This document shows positions 20,101 to 29,224 of a DNA stretch of 41,959 nt, piece by piece; position 1 is the first letter of the stretch; each line of letters opens with the position of its first letter. The notes under the pieces are model-generated. The model worked only from the letters and a program-made list of their open reading frames with translations, did no database searches and was not told the origin of the DNA. This stretch comes from Stentor coeruleus (taxonomy: Eukaryota; Ciliophora; Heterotrichea; Heterotrichida; Stentoridae): positions 1-41,959 of the forward strand of contig MPUH01000645.1 in the NCBI GenBank assembly GCA_001970955.1, given 5' to 3'. The position numbers and the translations under genes are program-made.

Positions 20101-22210
20101 AAATTATGAAAATGCTGTATTTTATGCTGTTGTTAAGGATATAAAAAACTTCACTTTTTATTGGAGTTTTAATCCTCAACTGTTGGGTGTTATTCCTATA
20201 TATAATTCTTTTATCAGTATTCCCAGAAAATATTTGCAAATAAACACAGACTATAATATTTCCCTTAATGCATTGGCTATATTAGGAAACCAATTAACTT
20301 CATACTATATTTTAACTCAACCAAAAACCCCTACTTGTTCTAATCTAGAAGTTTCATTTAATGAAACAAAATGGATAGTTTCTGTAAATTCATGTACTTC
20401 AGAAAACCCAAAATTATTATATCAATTTGGATGTATAACAAATACTAGTTTAACTTTATGGTTTACAATAGAAAGTTATATAAATTCATCTTATATACTA
20501 ATTCCTTCTAATTGTCAAAATATCCTCGCAAAAATTTGTAATGGTTTATCTTGTACAATTATAATAAATTCTATACCTGATGGAATTAGGTTTTATGAAG
20601 ACTTGCTTACTGAATTTTATAAAGATATATCAGGGAAAATCATAACACCAAATGCAGTACTTTATTATGCGCCTATGATAACAACTCAAATTCAATATAA
20701 AATTTTGATTTTAGAAATGAAAGGTTTTTTCAGAATGCAAAAACCTTCTAAAAGCGCTGGTGATGTTTTTATAAGTTGTATGAATTATATGATACTTAAT
20801 AATGAATTTGTATTAGAGAATGAAAAAATAATAAAAAATCTGCTTGAGTTTATAGTGTCAACGTATAACACTTTTTTAACTTCGAGTCAACTTTTAGTGA
20901 TATTTGATTGGCTAGGAAATCTAACTAGTATTTTAGATTTCAATTCATTATCTAATATGATACAAAAAACAATAAGTATTTACTTTAAAACAGCTTTGCC
21001 TGGAGATGATCCATTAATACTAAATTCAGACCTTTCTCTTTATGCAGCTCGGGTATTAGCAGGAACTCTAGAAAATCTTAATATCTCAGCTGGAGAAAAC
21101 TCTTTAAAAATCCTAAATACCATAGTGATTGATTCTAATACAATTTACGATGTAGTTTATATGGTTTATCCTCAAACTACAAGCGATATTAAATTTGAAA
21201 TAAGTTTCTATACATCAGGTTCATATCAAGATAACATCCTTAGTCTAACAATTCCAAAAATCACTGTTTTAGACTCTACAACAATTTCCACTTCGATATC
21301 AGGGGATTTTTCATCAAGCAAAAGTTATAAATGTGCTTATTTACAGGCAAGTCTAACATGGATAGAAAATGGTTGTGAAATATTAGAACTATCAAATAAA
21401 AATGTTATCTTAAGTATATCTCATCAGTCTACTTTCAAAGTTTTTAATATGGTTACAACTGGCCCATGTAAAACAGGTTTTGGTCCGATAATAATAACAT
21501 GTTCATGGTTATTTTTTGGGATATTTTCATTAATAATTTTTACAATTATAGATAAAAATCAAAAAGAAGAAAATATAAACAAATACACTTTTTACCCAAT
21601 ATTTAGCATTTTTATTCGTCAAGTTAAAGGTAAAAGGAATTCATCAATAAGTTATTTATTTTTTACACATACTATTTTAATATGTATGATTGGGATACTA
21701 TTACAAAGTTCTGAGAAACCTTTCGAAAAAACCTATGAAAAAACTGGAAATTTTACAAAGAAAAATATTTTTTTAGTTTTTGTTGCTTGGATACTTACTC
21801 AGATTATTGTTTTTCCAATGTATTATTTTATTTTTAATATATATGAAACAGAAAGGATAAATAAAATTGCAAAATGTGTTGGTTTTTTATTTTCGTTTAG
21901 TTGTGTGATTTTGGTAATTTTTATGAATATAGTTTCTTGTAAAAAGTTTAATGATAATTGGGTTATTGATTATTTTGTATTTTTGGTTTTTCAGTTTTTA
22001 ATTGAGATTCTTTATGCATCGATTGTGTGGAATAAACAAAATACAAAAAAAGACGGTATATCGAAGAAAGAAAATCCTGAAGGAGAAGAACTTAATAGAT
22101 CGAATAATAATCAAATCTGCCCTCCTCTTGATGAAAATTCTCATTTAAATAGGAATTATAGGGACAAGAAATTTAGTTCAGAATCTTTTGAGGCTTCACA
22201 AATAGTTTAG
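17180..22210 (+). CDS. REJ/GPS-type cell-surface receptor with about five C-terminal membrane helices
   Basis: Exons 17180-17806 and 17822-22210 join to 1671 residues. A signal peptide occupies about residues 1-18. A large ectodomain follows: beta-rich modules, a Cys-rich EGF-like region (about 397-451), then two tandem homologous repeats at about 754-852 and 853-955. Each repeat starts with FDK..G, has a W-x-C...C core (YNWKC, YEWDC), EFNKN, and an L...YIF ending; this is the pattern of REJ/PKD-like modules of polycystin-1 relatives. A GPS-like segment lies at about 1380-1416 with C, W, GC and HQSTF, but the usual CxC before the His is absent. About five membrane helices follow between 1432 and 1611, then a charged tail. 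Polycystin-1 and adhesion receptors share REJ or GAIN/GPS plus membrane helices; ligand and signalling are unknown. Confidence 0.85.
17807..17821 (+). other. 15-base intron
   Basis: Reads gtaaattatatttag, phase 0. Its last codon is an in-frame TAG if retained. Removing it lets the signal-peptide exon continue into the 1462-residue second exon, which has no ATG of its own at its 5' end. Confidence 0.95.
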
Positions 22211-22562
22211 ATAAATTCTTAGGTTTAAGTCATGAAAAAAGTTTTATTTAATTCTTATAAAACCAACTTAAAATTATTATTATTCCTATATTATTATAAC
22301 TTTTAAGCTAATAACTAAAACATTTCTTTTTATCCAAGTTCAGTATTTATCCTATCTAATTTTTTTAATATCAAAACTATTTACTGAATACTTAATCATA
22401 ACAATTAATAAATTCCCGATTTTTCAAATCTCCCAAACTATTTTAACAAAATTCCAATATCACCTTTTATTATCAAAACCACTCTTAAACCACATTCAAA
22501 ATATTTACTTAATAAAATAAGTATCATCAAATATACAATTAAATATAAAACCTCATATAAAG
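22211..22562. other. Intergenic, between convergent genes
   Basis: AT-rich. G-poor on the plus strand over most of its length, as in other 3' flanks of minus-strand genes here. Nothing else recognised. Confidence 0.65.
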
Positions 22563-23216
22563 TTAAAACTGAAGATAATCATTTTTGGTGCAATCACAAT
22601 CAAAAGACTTGAAACTTCTCGTCAAGAAATGCACATGATGATTTACCGCTACAATATATTTCTTCCCTATCTTTTTAATAACTTTATAATAACATCCCAT
22701 ATCGTTGACATTATGCATAAAAATATCTATGATTATGCTATTTTCAAGGGCTAAAATACTATGAACGTTTTGATTATAAAGGGAAGAGAACATAATTTTC
22801 CCTTTTCTTCCTGTTCCTTTATTAACTTGAGTCATAACTTCAGGATCATCAGTTTTGTTAAGCGAAAGGTACTTAATTGTACCATGAAGTACTCCTGTAA
22901 CTATTACCCGATTTGGATGATCGTGTATTGGAAATATGGTACCTTTAGACATAAAAAAGCATTTTATTCCAAGAGTTGGTGCTGAGTACAAATCGATTTC
23001 TGTTATGGTTTTAGGGTAGAAAAAAATTGACAAAATCGAAGGATCGAAGCCTAAACTTATGATATTAGTCGATTTAATCTGAGATGCTATCATTGTTTTC
23101 AGAGCCGGATAGTTTTTATTTTGCTCGATTTCTTTCTCAAATTCTGTCAACAGGGATTCATCATTTGTAATTGACATGCATAGTCTTATAAGTTTTCCTA
23201 AAGCTGATTCTTTCAT
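22563..23216 (-). CDS. ADO: Thiol dioxygenase of the ADO / plant cysteine oxidase family
   Basis: 217 residues from ATG at 23216 (the frame extends five codons further but only to TTG). Cupin-fold iron enzyme; the family uses O2 to oxidise cysteamine or N-terminal cysteine of proteins to the sulfinic acid, the latter acting as an oxygen-sensing N-degron step. The metal site is visible: HDHP (His98, His100) in the first cupin motif and NVHSI (His152) in the second. The segment after HDHP (VTGVLHGTIKYLSL) matches the family's characteristic strand pair, and the spacing fits ADO. No targeting signal is seen. The family match is strong; whether the substrate is a small thiol or an N-terminal Cys cannot be read from sequence. 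Confidence 0.88.
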   Translation of the reverse strand: MKESALGKLIRLCMSITNDESLLTEFEKEIEQNKNYPALKTMIASQIKSTNIISLGFDPSILSIFFYPKTITEIDLYSAPTLGIKCFFMSKGTIFPIHDHPNRVIVTGVLHGTIKYLSLNKTDDPEVMTQVNKGTGRKGKIMFSSLYNQNVHSILALENSIIIDIFMHNVNDMGCYYKVIKKIGKKYIVAVNHHVHFLTRSFKSFDCDCTKNDYLQF

Positions 23217-24161
23217 ATATAAACAATACAAATAAAATGTTCTGATTGATTAATAATTACCTTATCCAAAGGTTAAAAATGTTCCTATTCTAAAGATTTT
23301 AATGTAGTTTGGAATAGTTATTATGGTAAAATATATGTTTGATAATATTAGGATTTTGAAAGGTGTTGCAATAATAATTGAATTGTTAAATGGGGATAAG
23401 ATTTTTGTATGTCCCAAGATGTTTGTTTCTGAGATGTTAGAATAAAGGATAATTTTATTAAATGGATGATCAAATTTCTTTGGGTTATACAAGGATATTT
23501 AGGGATAAATAGTTCAGTTTATGAGTAAATCTTGAATATTATAAGAAAAATAAGTTATGTTAGGGAGGATTAAAAGTATGGAAAATTAAGGTTAGTTTTT
23601 TAGATGATGAGGGTGAAATAAAAATTTACTTGAGATTTATTAATTAAATTAAAGGAAAATTATATTGAAGAACTAGATGGAGATTTTTATAATGAGATGT
23701 ATATTTTTATGATGGAATGATGTAGATTTTAGGCTAATTAGAATTATAAAATGATGTGTGAAAGTTTAGAAGTTAAAGAGGTGAGGGTGAAGGGATTTTT
23801 TTATAGAAATATGAGGAATTTTAAAGCATGGACCAACTAGATTTTATTGTATATATTACAAAACATCGCTTAAATGATATTCTCAAATAAAAAAACTCTT
23901 AAAAGCTTCAAACCATATTATCGAAATTACATAAAAATCTTTATCAGAAAAACCAAAATTTTATTACCAGAATCTTACAGCATCTTCATCATTTTTTCCA
24001 TATCTAACATATAAAAACACTTCATGACTATGATATTTTTGAATTCCAAATAAAAATCCTTGCTTAATTTCTCTTAAAATATTTAAAATAATCTAAATCT
24101 TCATAAAGCATCATTCTTATTCCAATATTTTCTAATTATTATCAAAATTGCAAAAATCGAA
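23217..24161. other. Intergenic between divergent genes
   Basis: The left part (5' flank of the minus-strand dioxygenase) is almost free of C: two C against 26 G in 23521-23640 by hand count. The right part (5' flank of the plus gene at 24162) is G-poor. On the minus strand 24092-23964 gives a 42-codon frame ending TAA with coding-like composition (KQGFLFGIQKYH, VRYGKNDED) but no start; it is within chance length. No RNA gene seen. Confidence 0.5.
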
Positions 24162-24371
24162 ATGGAAGATAAAGAAAATTTTGATTCCCGAATCCTTGCC
24201 GCCTTAGCTGAGATTCAAGCTGAAAATCGTGAAGCATGTATTCGAAAGCTTATAAACAAACTAGACCTTAACTCTTCATATACTCCATACAAGCCAAAAT
24301 CTCAATATGAACCAAAGACGATCTATTATTCCGCAGCATCAACTTTGTATTTTACCCCAGATAGTCACTAA
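24162..24371 (+). CDS. Small uncharacterised protein, 69 aa
   Basis: ATG start, TAA stop. The N-terminal half is an acidic helix (EDKENFD, ILAALAEIQAENRE) followed by a basic helix, and the C-terminal half is a Tyr/Ser/Pro-rich tail with YTPYKPKSQYEPK. No known family. Composition is coding-like and the 5' flank has the G-poor character of other genes here, which favours a real gene. Length alone does not exclude chance. Confidence 0.55.
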   Translation: MEDKENFDSRILAALAEIQAENREACIRKLINKLDLNSSYTPYKPKSQYEPKTIYYSAASTLYFTPDSH

Positions 24372-24586
24372 AACCACATAAAAAATCCACTTTTTTAACA
24401 TTTAAATCCTTAGATTTACGCTGATGAAATACAATTAATAAAGTCTGTTAAGTATTTAAATTTTTCTTTATATTTTTTTCTGTAAAGAAAGTATTTTTTA
24501 TTGTATCTTATCTTAAAAAAATCTCATCCTCTAGCTATAAACTTATTTCCATATAAAAAACTAAAAATATCGAAGAACCATAGAAC

Positions 24587-25588
24587 TTAATTATTCCTAG
24601 GTCCATCTCTGGGCCTTCTGCCTCTACCTCTACCTCTTCCTCTACCTCCTCTTCCTCTTTCTTCAAATTTCTGCCCTCCTTGTCCAGTATGTTTTTTCCT
24701 CCCAGTAACTTCAACAAATCCTTCATCACCATCTTGTTTCTTTTCTTCTTTATTCTCCTCCTTTTCATCTCCTTCATCCTCATCTTCAGCATCAGCCCAT
24801 TTATTCCCTAAACTCTTCTCCTCAACAATTTTAGTTTCAACTTTCTCAACAATAACAGGATTTTTAACCTCAATTTCAACAATTTTAGGAGCTTCAACAA
24901 CAGGTTCAGGTTTATTTTCGACTTTAACTTCTTCAGCTTCAATTTTCTTTTCCCCAGTTTTCTGTGTGCTATAAACAGTGCCAACTTCAACTGAAAGCTC
25001 AGTTTTTACTGGCGTTTGAGGTCTGTTTTGATTTTGACTCCAGGAAAACCCTTTATTTGCGAATTCTGAAAGCTTTTTATAGGTCCTTAGGGTCCCTTGG
25101 GCAACTTTATCGCTTTTTGTTAGGTAGAGATCAACAGATTTTTCCATATCGGTAAGAATATCGTTTAAAGTTTGACCTGATTGGCCTTTAGCTTTGCTAT
25201 GGAAAAGAAGGAAACTTTCATGTTCTTTGTCTCCTGGGTTTTCTTTTAAGAACTTCTCTTTGATTTGTTGATGACTGAAAAATTCGCCTAAGGTCCAGAG
25301 TTGGACGATTTCTGAGAGTCTATGGTCTTCAGGCTTAGGTTGGGGCTTTTTCAGATCTTTGTCTAAGGAATCCAAGTGTTTTTGGTACTCTTGCACTAGT
25401 TTTTCAGTCTCTTTGAGAAGTTCTTCTACTAGTGGAGCAGATTCTAACATTTTCTTTTCTTCATCTTTGATTTCCCTTGCACCTGCTTTCACTTCAGCTT
25501 GCTTTTTCTTAATCCTATCGAGCTTCTTTGTCAAATTCCTCTGTCTGTTCTGCAAGACTTTGAGAAAATTGTCAGTCTCAGCCTCCAT
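24587..25588 (-). CDS. Caprin-like RNA-binding protein with RGG box
   Basis: 333 residues, ATG start, TAA stop. The N-terminus is a coiled coil (about 8-85: NRQRNLTKKLDRIKKKQ and onward) like the homology region of caprins, followed by a helical region (about 90-170), then a Val/Glu/Lys-rich acidic linker, and a C-terminal Arg/Gly tract (RGRGGRGRGRGRGRR) typical of RNA-binding RGG boxes. Caprins bind mRNA and take part in translation control and stress granules in animals. A SERBP1-like or other RGG protein is the alternative. Near the end, NKWADAEDED is followed by an acidic stretch. The protein is cytoplasmic by inference, with no signal or membrane segment. Confidence 0.65.
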   Translation of the reverse strand: MEAETDNFLKVLQNRQRNLTKKLDRIKKKQAEVKAGAREIKDEEKKMLESAPLVEELLKETEKLVQEYQKHLDSLDKDLKKPQPKPEDHRLSEIVQLWTLGEFFSHQQIKEKFLKENPGDKEHESFLLFHSKAKGQSGQTLNDILTDMEKSVDLYLTKSDKVAQGTLRTYKKLSEFANKGFSWSQNQNRPQTPVKTELSVEVGTVYSTQKTGEKKIEAEEVKVENKPEPVVEAPKIVEIEVKNPVIVEKVETKIVEEKSLGNKWADAEDEDEGDEKEENKEEKKQDGDEGFVEVTGRKKHTGQGGQKFEERGRGGRGRGRGRGRRPRDGPRNN

Positions 25589-26330
25589 ATTTTATTGTTC
25601 TCTAAGTTTCTATATGGAAGAAAACTATTTTTAGTATAAAAATGAATTTTCCTTAGTTTTGCTATTTTTTTTTGATGGATACTCAGCAGAAAAATCTTTG
25701 TAATCATATTGCCCTGAGGATGATTATTGATGATATAATATCAATGTTGTTAGTAATTACTAGGATAATTTTAACTTTTTTTTAAATAAGAGGTTTTATG
25801 GGAATATGATTTATGGAGATAATAATGAAAGAAAAACTGTTATTGAAGTCCTTTAAAAACAATATATAGAAACTTCTTATAATACATTTTTAAGGTGTAT
25901 TATAGGAGGAACTTCATTGATTTTGTGTATATCCATTGTAAAATTAAAATCTAGTTCCTTAAGCAAAAATTCAACTATTATGAAACTTTGTTATCAACGC
26001 GAATTATTTTTTATATACTAATTGAAGTGATACTGTATATTAAATTGTCCTTTAGTATAAACCATGCTACATAAAAATTAAATAATTAAAACCTAAACAT
26101 AAAATACCACATCATATCTAAAATCACATAATCTAATCATAAAAAAATCCTATTTCCTTCCAACCCTTTATTCAAAGCTTAACCCTCTATCCTTAAACCT
26201 CACTAAATAATCCTACCATCTAATCTTTAANTATTTCCTTCCAACCCTTTATTCAAAGCTTAACCCTCTATCCTTAAACCTCACTAAATAATCCTACCAT
26301 CTAATCTTTAAAAAAACGTCTATCAATAAT
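25589..26330. other. Intergenic between divergent genes, including a contig join
   Basis: AT-rich. 26101-26220 contains one G against 35 C on the plus strand (hand count), an extreme form of the G-poor 5' flank seen elsewhere. A 36-codon ATG frame at 25675-25785 is within chance. The 80-base direct duplication around the N at 26231 is listed separately. Confidence 0.6.
26151..26311. repeat. Perfect 80-bp direct duplication flanking a single N (probable assembly join)
   Basis: 26151-26230 and 26232-26311 are identical, separated only by the N at 26231. This is the expected product of joining two contigs whose ends overlap without merging them. The true sequence probably has one copy, immediately upstream of the MFS gene, so the coding sequence is unaffected. 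Confidence 0.85.
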
Positions 26331-27641
26331 ATGGGTAATCTTTCAAAGCAATTAGCTATTTACATCTCTCTTTTGCTTTGTTGTACCCCCTATACTATGA
26401 TCGCAACATTTTTCCCAGGAATTGCTACATCCCGTGGTATTCCATATTGGTTAATTGGAGCAATCTTCAGTGCAGATCCTGCATCAGGTCTTATAACCTC
26501 TTTACTCTTAGGCAAATACATGATAAAACTAGGCAGAAAAAACATAATTTTATCAAGTCTTGGATTTTCTGCTATGTCTATGCTTGTCCTTGCCCCAATA
26601 GAAGTTGTCAGTACAGGATTAATGCTAGGATTAAGTTTTTCATCAAGAATTTTCGCAGGTATCGCTGCTGGATGTGTTATGACAGCTGGAGATAGTGTTT
26701 TTGTTAGTGATTATCCTGATGATGTTGATACTATGGTTGGAAGATTAGAAGCTGCAATTGGACTTGGATTAATTATTGGTCCTCTTATTGGAATGATAAT
26801 GTTTTTAGGAAATCTACTTATTGAACTTTTAGCTTTTGGGGTGTTATTGATTATGATTATTCCTGTAATTTCGAAAATGTTAGGAGAATTTAGGGATTAT
26901 GTTGTAGATAATACAGAGATGAATTCTTTAGAGCTACTTTGTAAACCGGTATGAGATATTTAGAAAGTTACTTTGGATTTAGGGATGAATGCTGCTTTGT
27001 TGGTGTCGTTTGGGTTTCTTATACCTACACTTGAGTTGCATTTGCTTGATTTAGGATTGTCTCAATGGCTTATGTCTTTGTGTTTTATTTTTTTGACCTT
27101 TTCTTATTCGTTTTTCTGTTTTTTTGGTAGTAAGATTTTTGAAAAACTTGATGACAGGAACACAATTTTTATTGGGACGATGGTTATTGCCTTAGGGTTT
27201 CTAATGCTTTCCCCTTGGCAAGTTATTTTCCCTAAGACCCTTTCTATAATATTATTATCTCTACCTATTCTCGGTCTAGGTCAAGCTATGATTTACTGTA
27301 ATATTTACATAGTGCCAACTTATCCACATATGATAAAAGCATCACATGAAATATATGGTTATTCAAAAGATGATATTTTAACTGATTCATTATCAGGATT
27401 ATCAAATATGGCTTGTAATGTTGGGGAGATTATCGGTCCATTAATTAGTGGTGTTTTAATATCAATTATAGGCTTTGAATATACAGGAACAATAATAGCT
27501 TTTGCCTTTGCTTTGTATGGAATAGTATATCTTTTTGGTTCAGGGCTGTTTAAAAAGTGGACTTCAAGACGAAAAGCTATAACTCCAGCATTAAGTATGA
27601 AGATGGTTTTCCCTGAAGATGAAGAAAAAGTATTAAGTTAA
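26331..27641 (+). CDS. Major facilitator superfamily transporter, SLC18B1-like
   Basis: Exons 26331-26948 and 26964-27641 give 431 residues, ATG to TAA. Twelve hydrophobic segments are evident across both exons, so the intron must be removed for a full transporter. The loop between helices 2 and 3 carries the MFS signature in the form GKYMIKLGRKN. The second half begins FGFLIPTLELHL, which matches the SLC18B1 (polyamine/vesicular amine transporter-like) pattern of helix 7. The N-terminal FFPGIATSRG segment also fits that group. Substrate cannot be read from sequence; a proton-coupled vesicular or vacuolar amine exporter is the family-based guess. Confidence 0.85.
26949..26963 (+). other. 15-base intron
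   Basis: Reads gtatgagatatttag, phase 0. Retention would bring TGA and TAG in frame. Removing it joins the two six-helix halves of the transporter. Confidence 0.94.
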
Positions 27642-27801
27642 AAATATAAATATAATAATAAGGAAATAAAGTTTATAAAAACATATAAAAAGGGTAGTGA
27701 TTTTATTATCAAAATACACTAAATCTTTATTATCCATATAAAAAAAACAAAATCTAAACTCATAAATTAATGTTAAAAATTAATTAATTTCCTGATATTT
27801 T

Positions 27802-28668
27802 TTAGTCTACATCAATTCCTATTAACTCTTTTATCTTTTTTGTAGGCACATCAAATATTTCAGCCATTCCTGTCATCAGCTCATTCCAAACTCTTAATCT
27901 TTTTTTCTCTTCAACTTGCAGGGTTTTTAATTTCCCTTCAATATCCTTAGCTATATCTACCGATACACACCCTGCACATTCAATATCTTTAATTTCCATC
28001 TCAAGCTGACTCCAAACTTTTCTATTTTCCTCAATTTGTCTTTCAATTTCCTCCATACTTAAACCATTTTTTAATTCTTTCAGCCTATCCTGTAAATCTT
28101 TAACTTCATTTCCCCCAATTTCTACTTCATTATTCAATTCTGAAATCTGTGTATCAAGTTCTTCAAGTTCAATTTCGCTTAGTTCAGGTATGAGCATTTG
28201 ATTTACTAGGAAAATTTTTACTTTGCCATACTCTTTAACAAGAACTTTTTTTTTTTCAACAAGTTTGTCAAGAGTTTTTTGCAGTTGAGGCTTTTTTATT
28301 GCCCCTCTAAGATTGTCATATATGTTAATAAGACTATATGGCCGATTTTGATGTAATAAAAATTCAAAAAGTACTGCTTCATCACCTTTTAACCCATGAT
28401 CTTCTTCAAGATCAGCATCAGTTGTTGATGGAGAGTTTTGTTTAGGAATTTGCTTTTTGTTAGGGTTTTTGAACTTTTTTGCTGTTTCTATGGTCTCAAG
28501 AGGTTCTTTTTCTATGATTGGGTTTTCTGATTCAGAATTTTCTTCAAGGCTGTTTTTTTGAACTTTTGTTTTGGGTTTATTTCTTGGTGGGGTTTGATTT
28601 TTAAGTTTTTTTGGCTGTTTTTTGTCTTGGTCTTTAGAATCGTCTAATTTAACTTTTTTCCTAGCCAT
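27802..28668 (-). CDS. HOP2: Hop2 (PSMC3IP/TBPIP) meiotic recombination protein
   Basis: 288 residues, ATG start, TAA stop. Hop2 pairs with Mnd1 and stimulates Dmc1/Rad51 strand exchange in meiosis, in the nucleus. The winged-helix domain lies at about 93-160 (LFEFLLHQNRPYSLINIYDNL, then QLQKTLDKLVEKKKV and KEYGKVKIFLVNQ), matching the family's QNRPYS...YGKQKIY pattern. A leucine-rich coiled coil follows at about 165-240, and the C-terminal segment (KRLRVWNELMTGMAEIF, KELIGIDVD) corresponds to the conserved end of Hop2 near IxEEVGIETD. An extra Lys-rich N-terminal extension of about 90 residues is unusual against the ~217-residue animal protein and may hold nuclear localisation signals. Mnd1 is not in the window. 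Confidence 0.88.
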   Translation of the reverse strand: MARKKVKLDDSKDQDKKQPKKLKNQTPPRNKPKTKVQKNSLEENSESENPIIEKEPLETIETAKKFKNPNKKQIPKQNSPSTTDADLEEDHGLKGDEAVLFEFLLHQNRPYSLINIYDNLRGAIKKPQLQKTLDKLVEKKKVLVKEYGKVKIFLVNQMLIPELSEIELEELDTQISELNNEVEIGGNEVKDLQDRLKELKNGLSMEEIERQIEENRKVWSQLEMEIKDIECAGCVSVDIAKDIEGKLKTLQVEEKKRLRVWNELMTGMAEIFDVPTKKIKELIGIDVD

Positions 28669-29224
28669 TCCGCCCGGGTTTTTTATAAGTTTAATCTTCC
28701 ATTTTAACTAAGAAGGTATAATTTTATATTAGAAATAGGGTTATTATTAAATAGTTGTCATGCTTTTACTTAGAAGCTTTCCATAACTTTCTACTGGGGT
28801 TGTAAACTATAGCATAAACAACAGTATTAAGCCTAGTTATTTTAAGATGAATATCTAAAGGAGATTATGCATATTGGCCTGGTAAATTTAAAGTAATATT
28901 TTCCCTATCAATTCTATTATCAACAAATTTCAAAGGAAATTTCTTAAGTTCTTTCTTCGTGGTTCCTTTCTGTACATTAATCGATATAAAAAGTGTAAAA
29001 AAACACCATAATTATCCATCTACAAAAAAGCAATAAAATCCTTATTCTCTTCACTTTAACATCCTGCTATCTTTTTATCTTGCATTTTTCTAGAATTTCT
29101 AAATCAAGCTTTTTCAAGTGTTGTTTTTAAACTTAATCCACATCTAAAAAAAATTGATTGTTCAGAATTGCTAAAAGCCGATTTCTACATCGCAAAAAAA
29201 TCAACATATTAAATAAACATTAAA
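28669..29224. other. Intergenic, with a possible gene remnant
   Basis: AT-rich apart from 28766-29012, listed separately. 29100-29224 is the 3' flank of the minus gene at 29225 and is poor in G on the plus strand. Nothing else supported. Confidence 0.5.
28766..29012 (-). pseudogene. Possible gene remnant with one in-frame TAA
   Basis: On the minus strand one frame runs from 29012 to TAA at 28766-28768 and is broken only by TAA at 28865-28867. The first part (48 codons) includes KKELKKFPLKFVDNRIDR and NITLNLPGQYA; the second (32 codons) includes LDIHLKITRLNTVVYAIVY. Both look coding, and the frame does not change across the stop. There is no ATG at the 5' end and no consensus intron over the stop. 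It could be a pseudogene or chance. The family is not recognised. Confidence 0.33.

Noticed and set aside
23217-23492. A 76-residue frame and a longer N-terminus upstream of the dioxygenase
   Set aside because: Both depend on TTG starts; the frame has low-complexity Ile-rich content and no intron links it to the dioxygenase.
23964-24092. A 42-codon minus-strand frame with coding-like composition
   Set aside because: No start, no linking intron; chance frames of this length are expected dozens of times in the intergenic DNA of this window.
25675-25785. A 36-codon ATG frame on the plus strand
   Set aside because: Short enough to be chance in AT-rich DNA; no homology recognised and no consensus intron to extend it.
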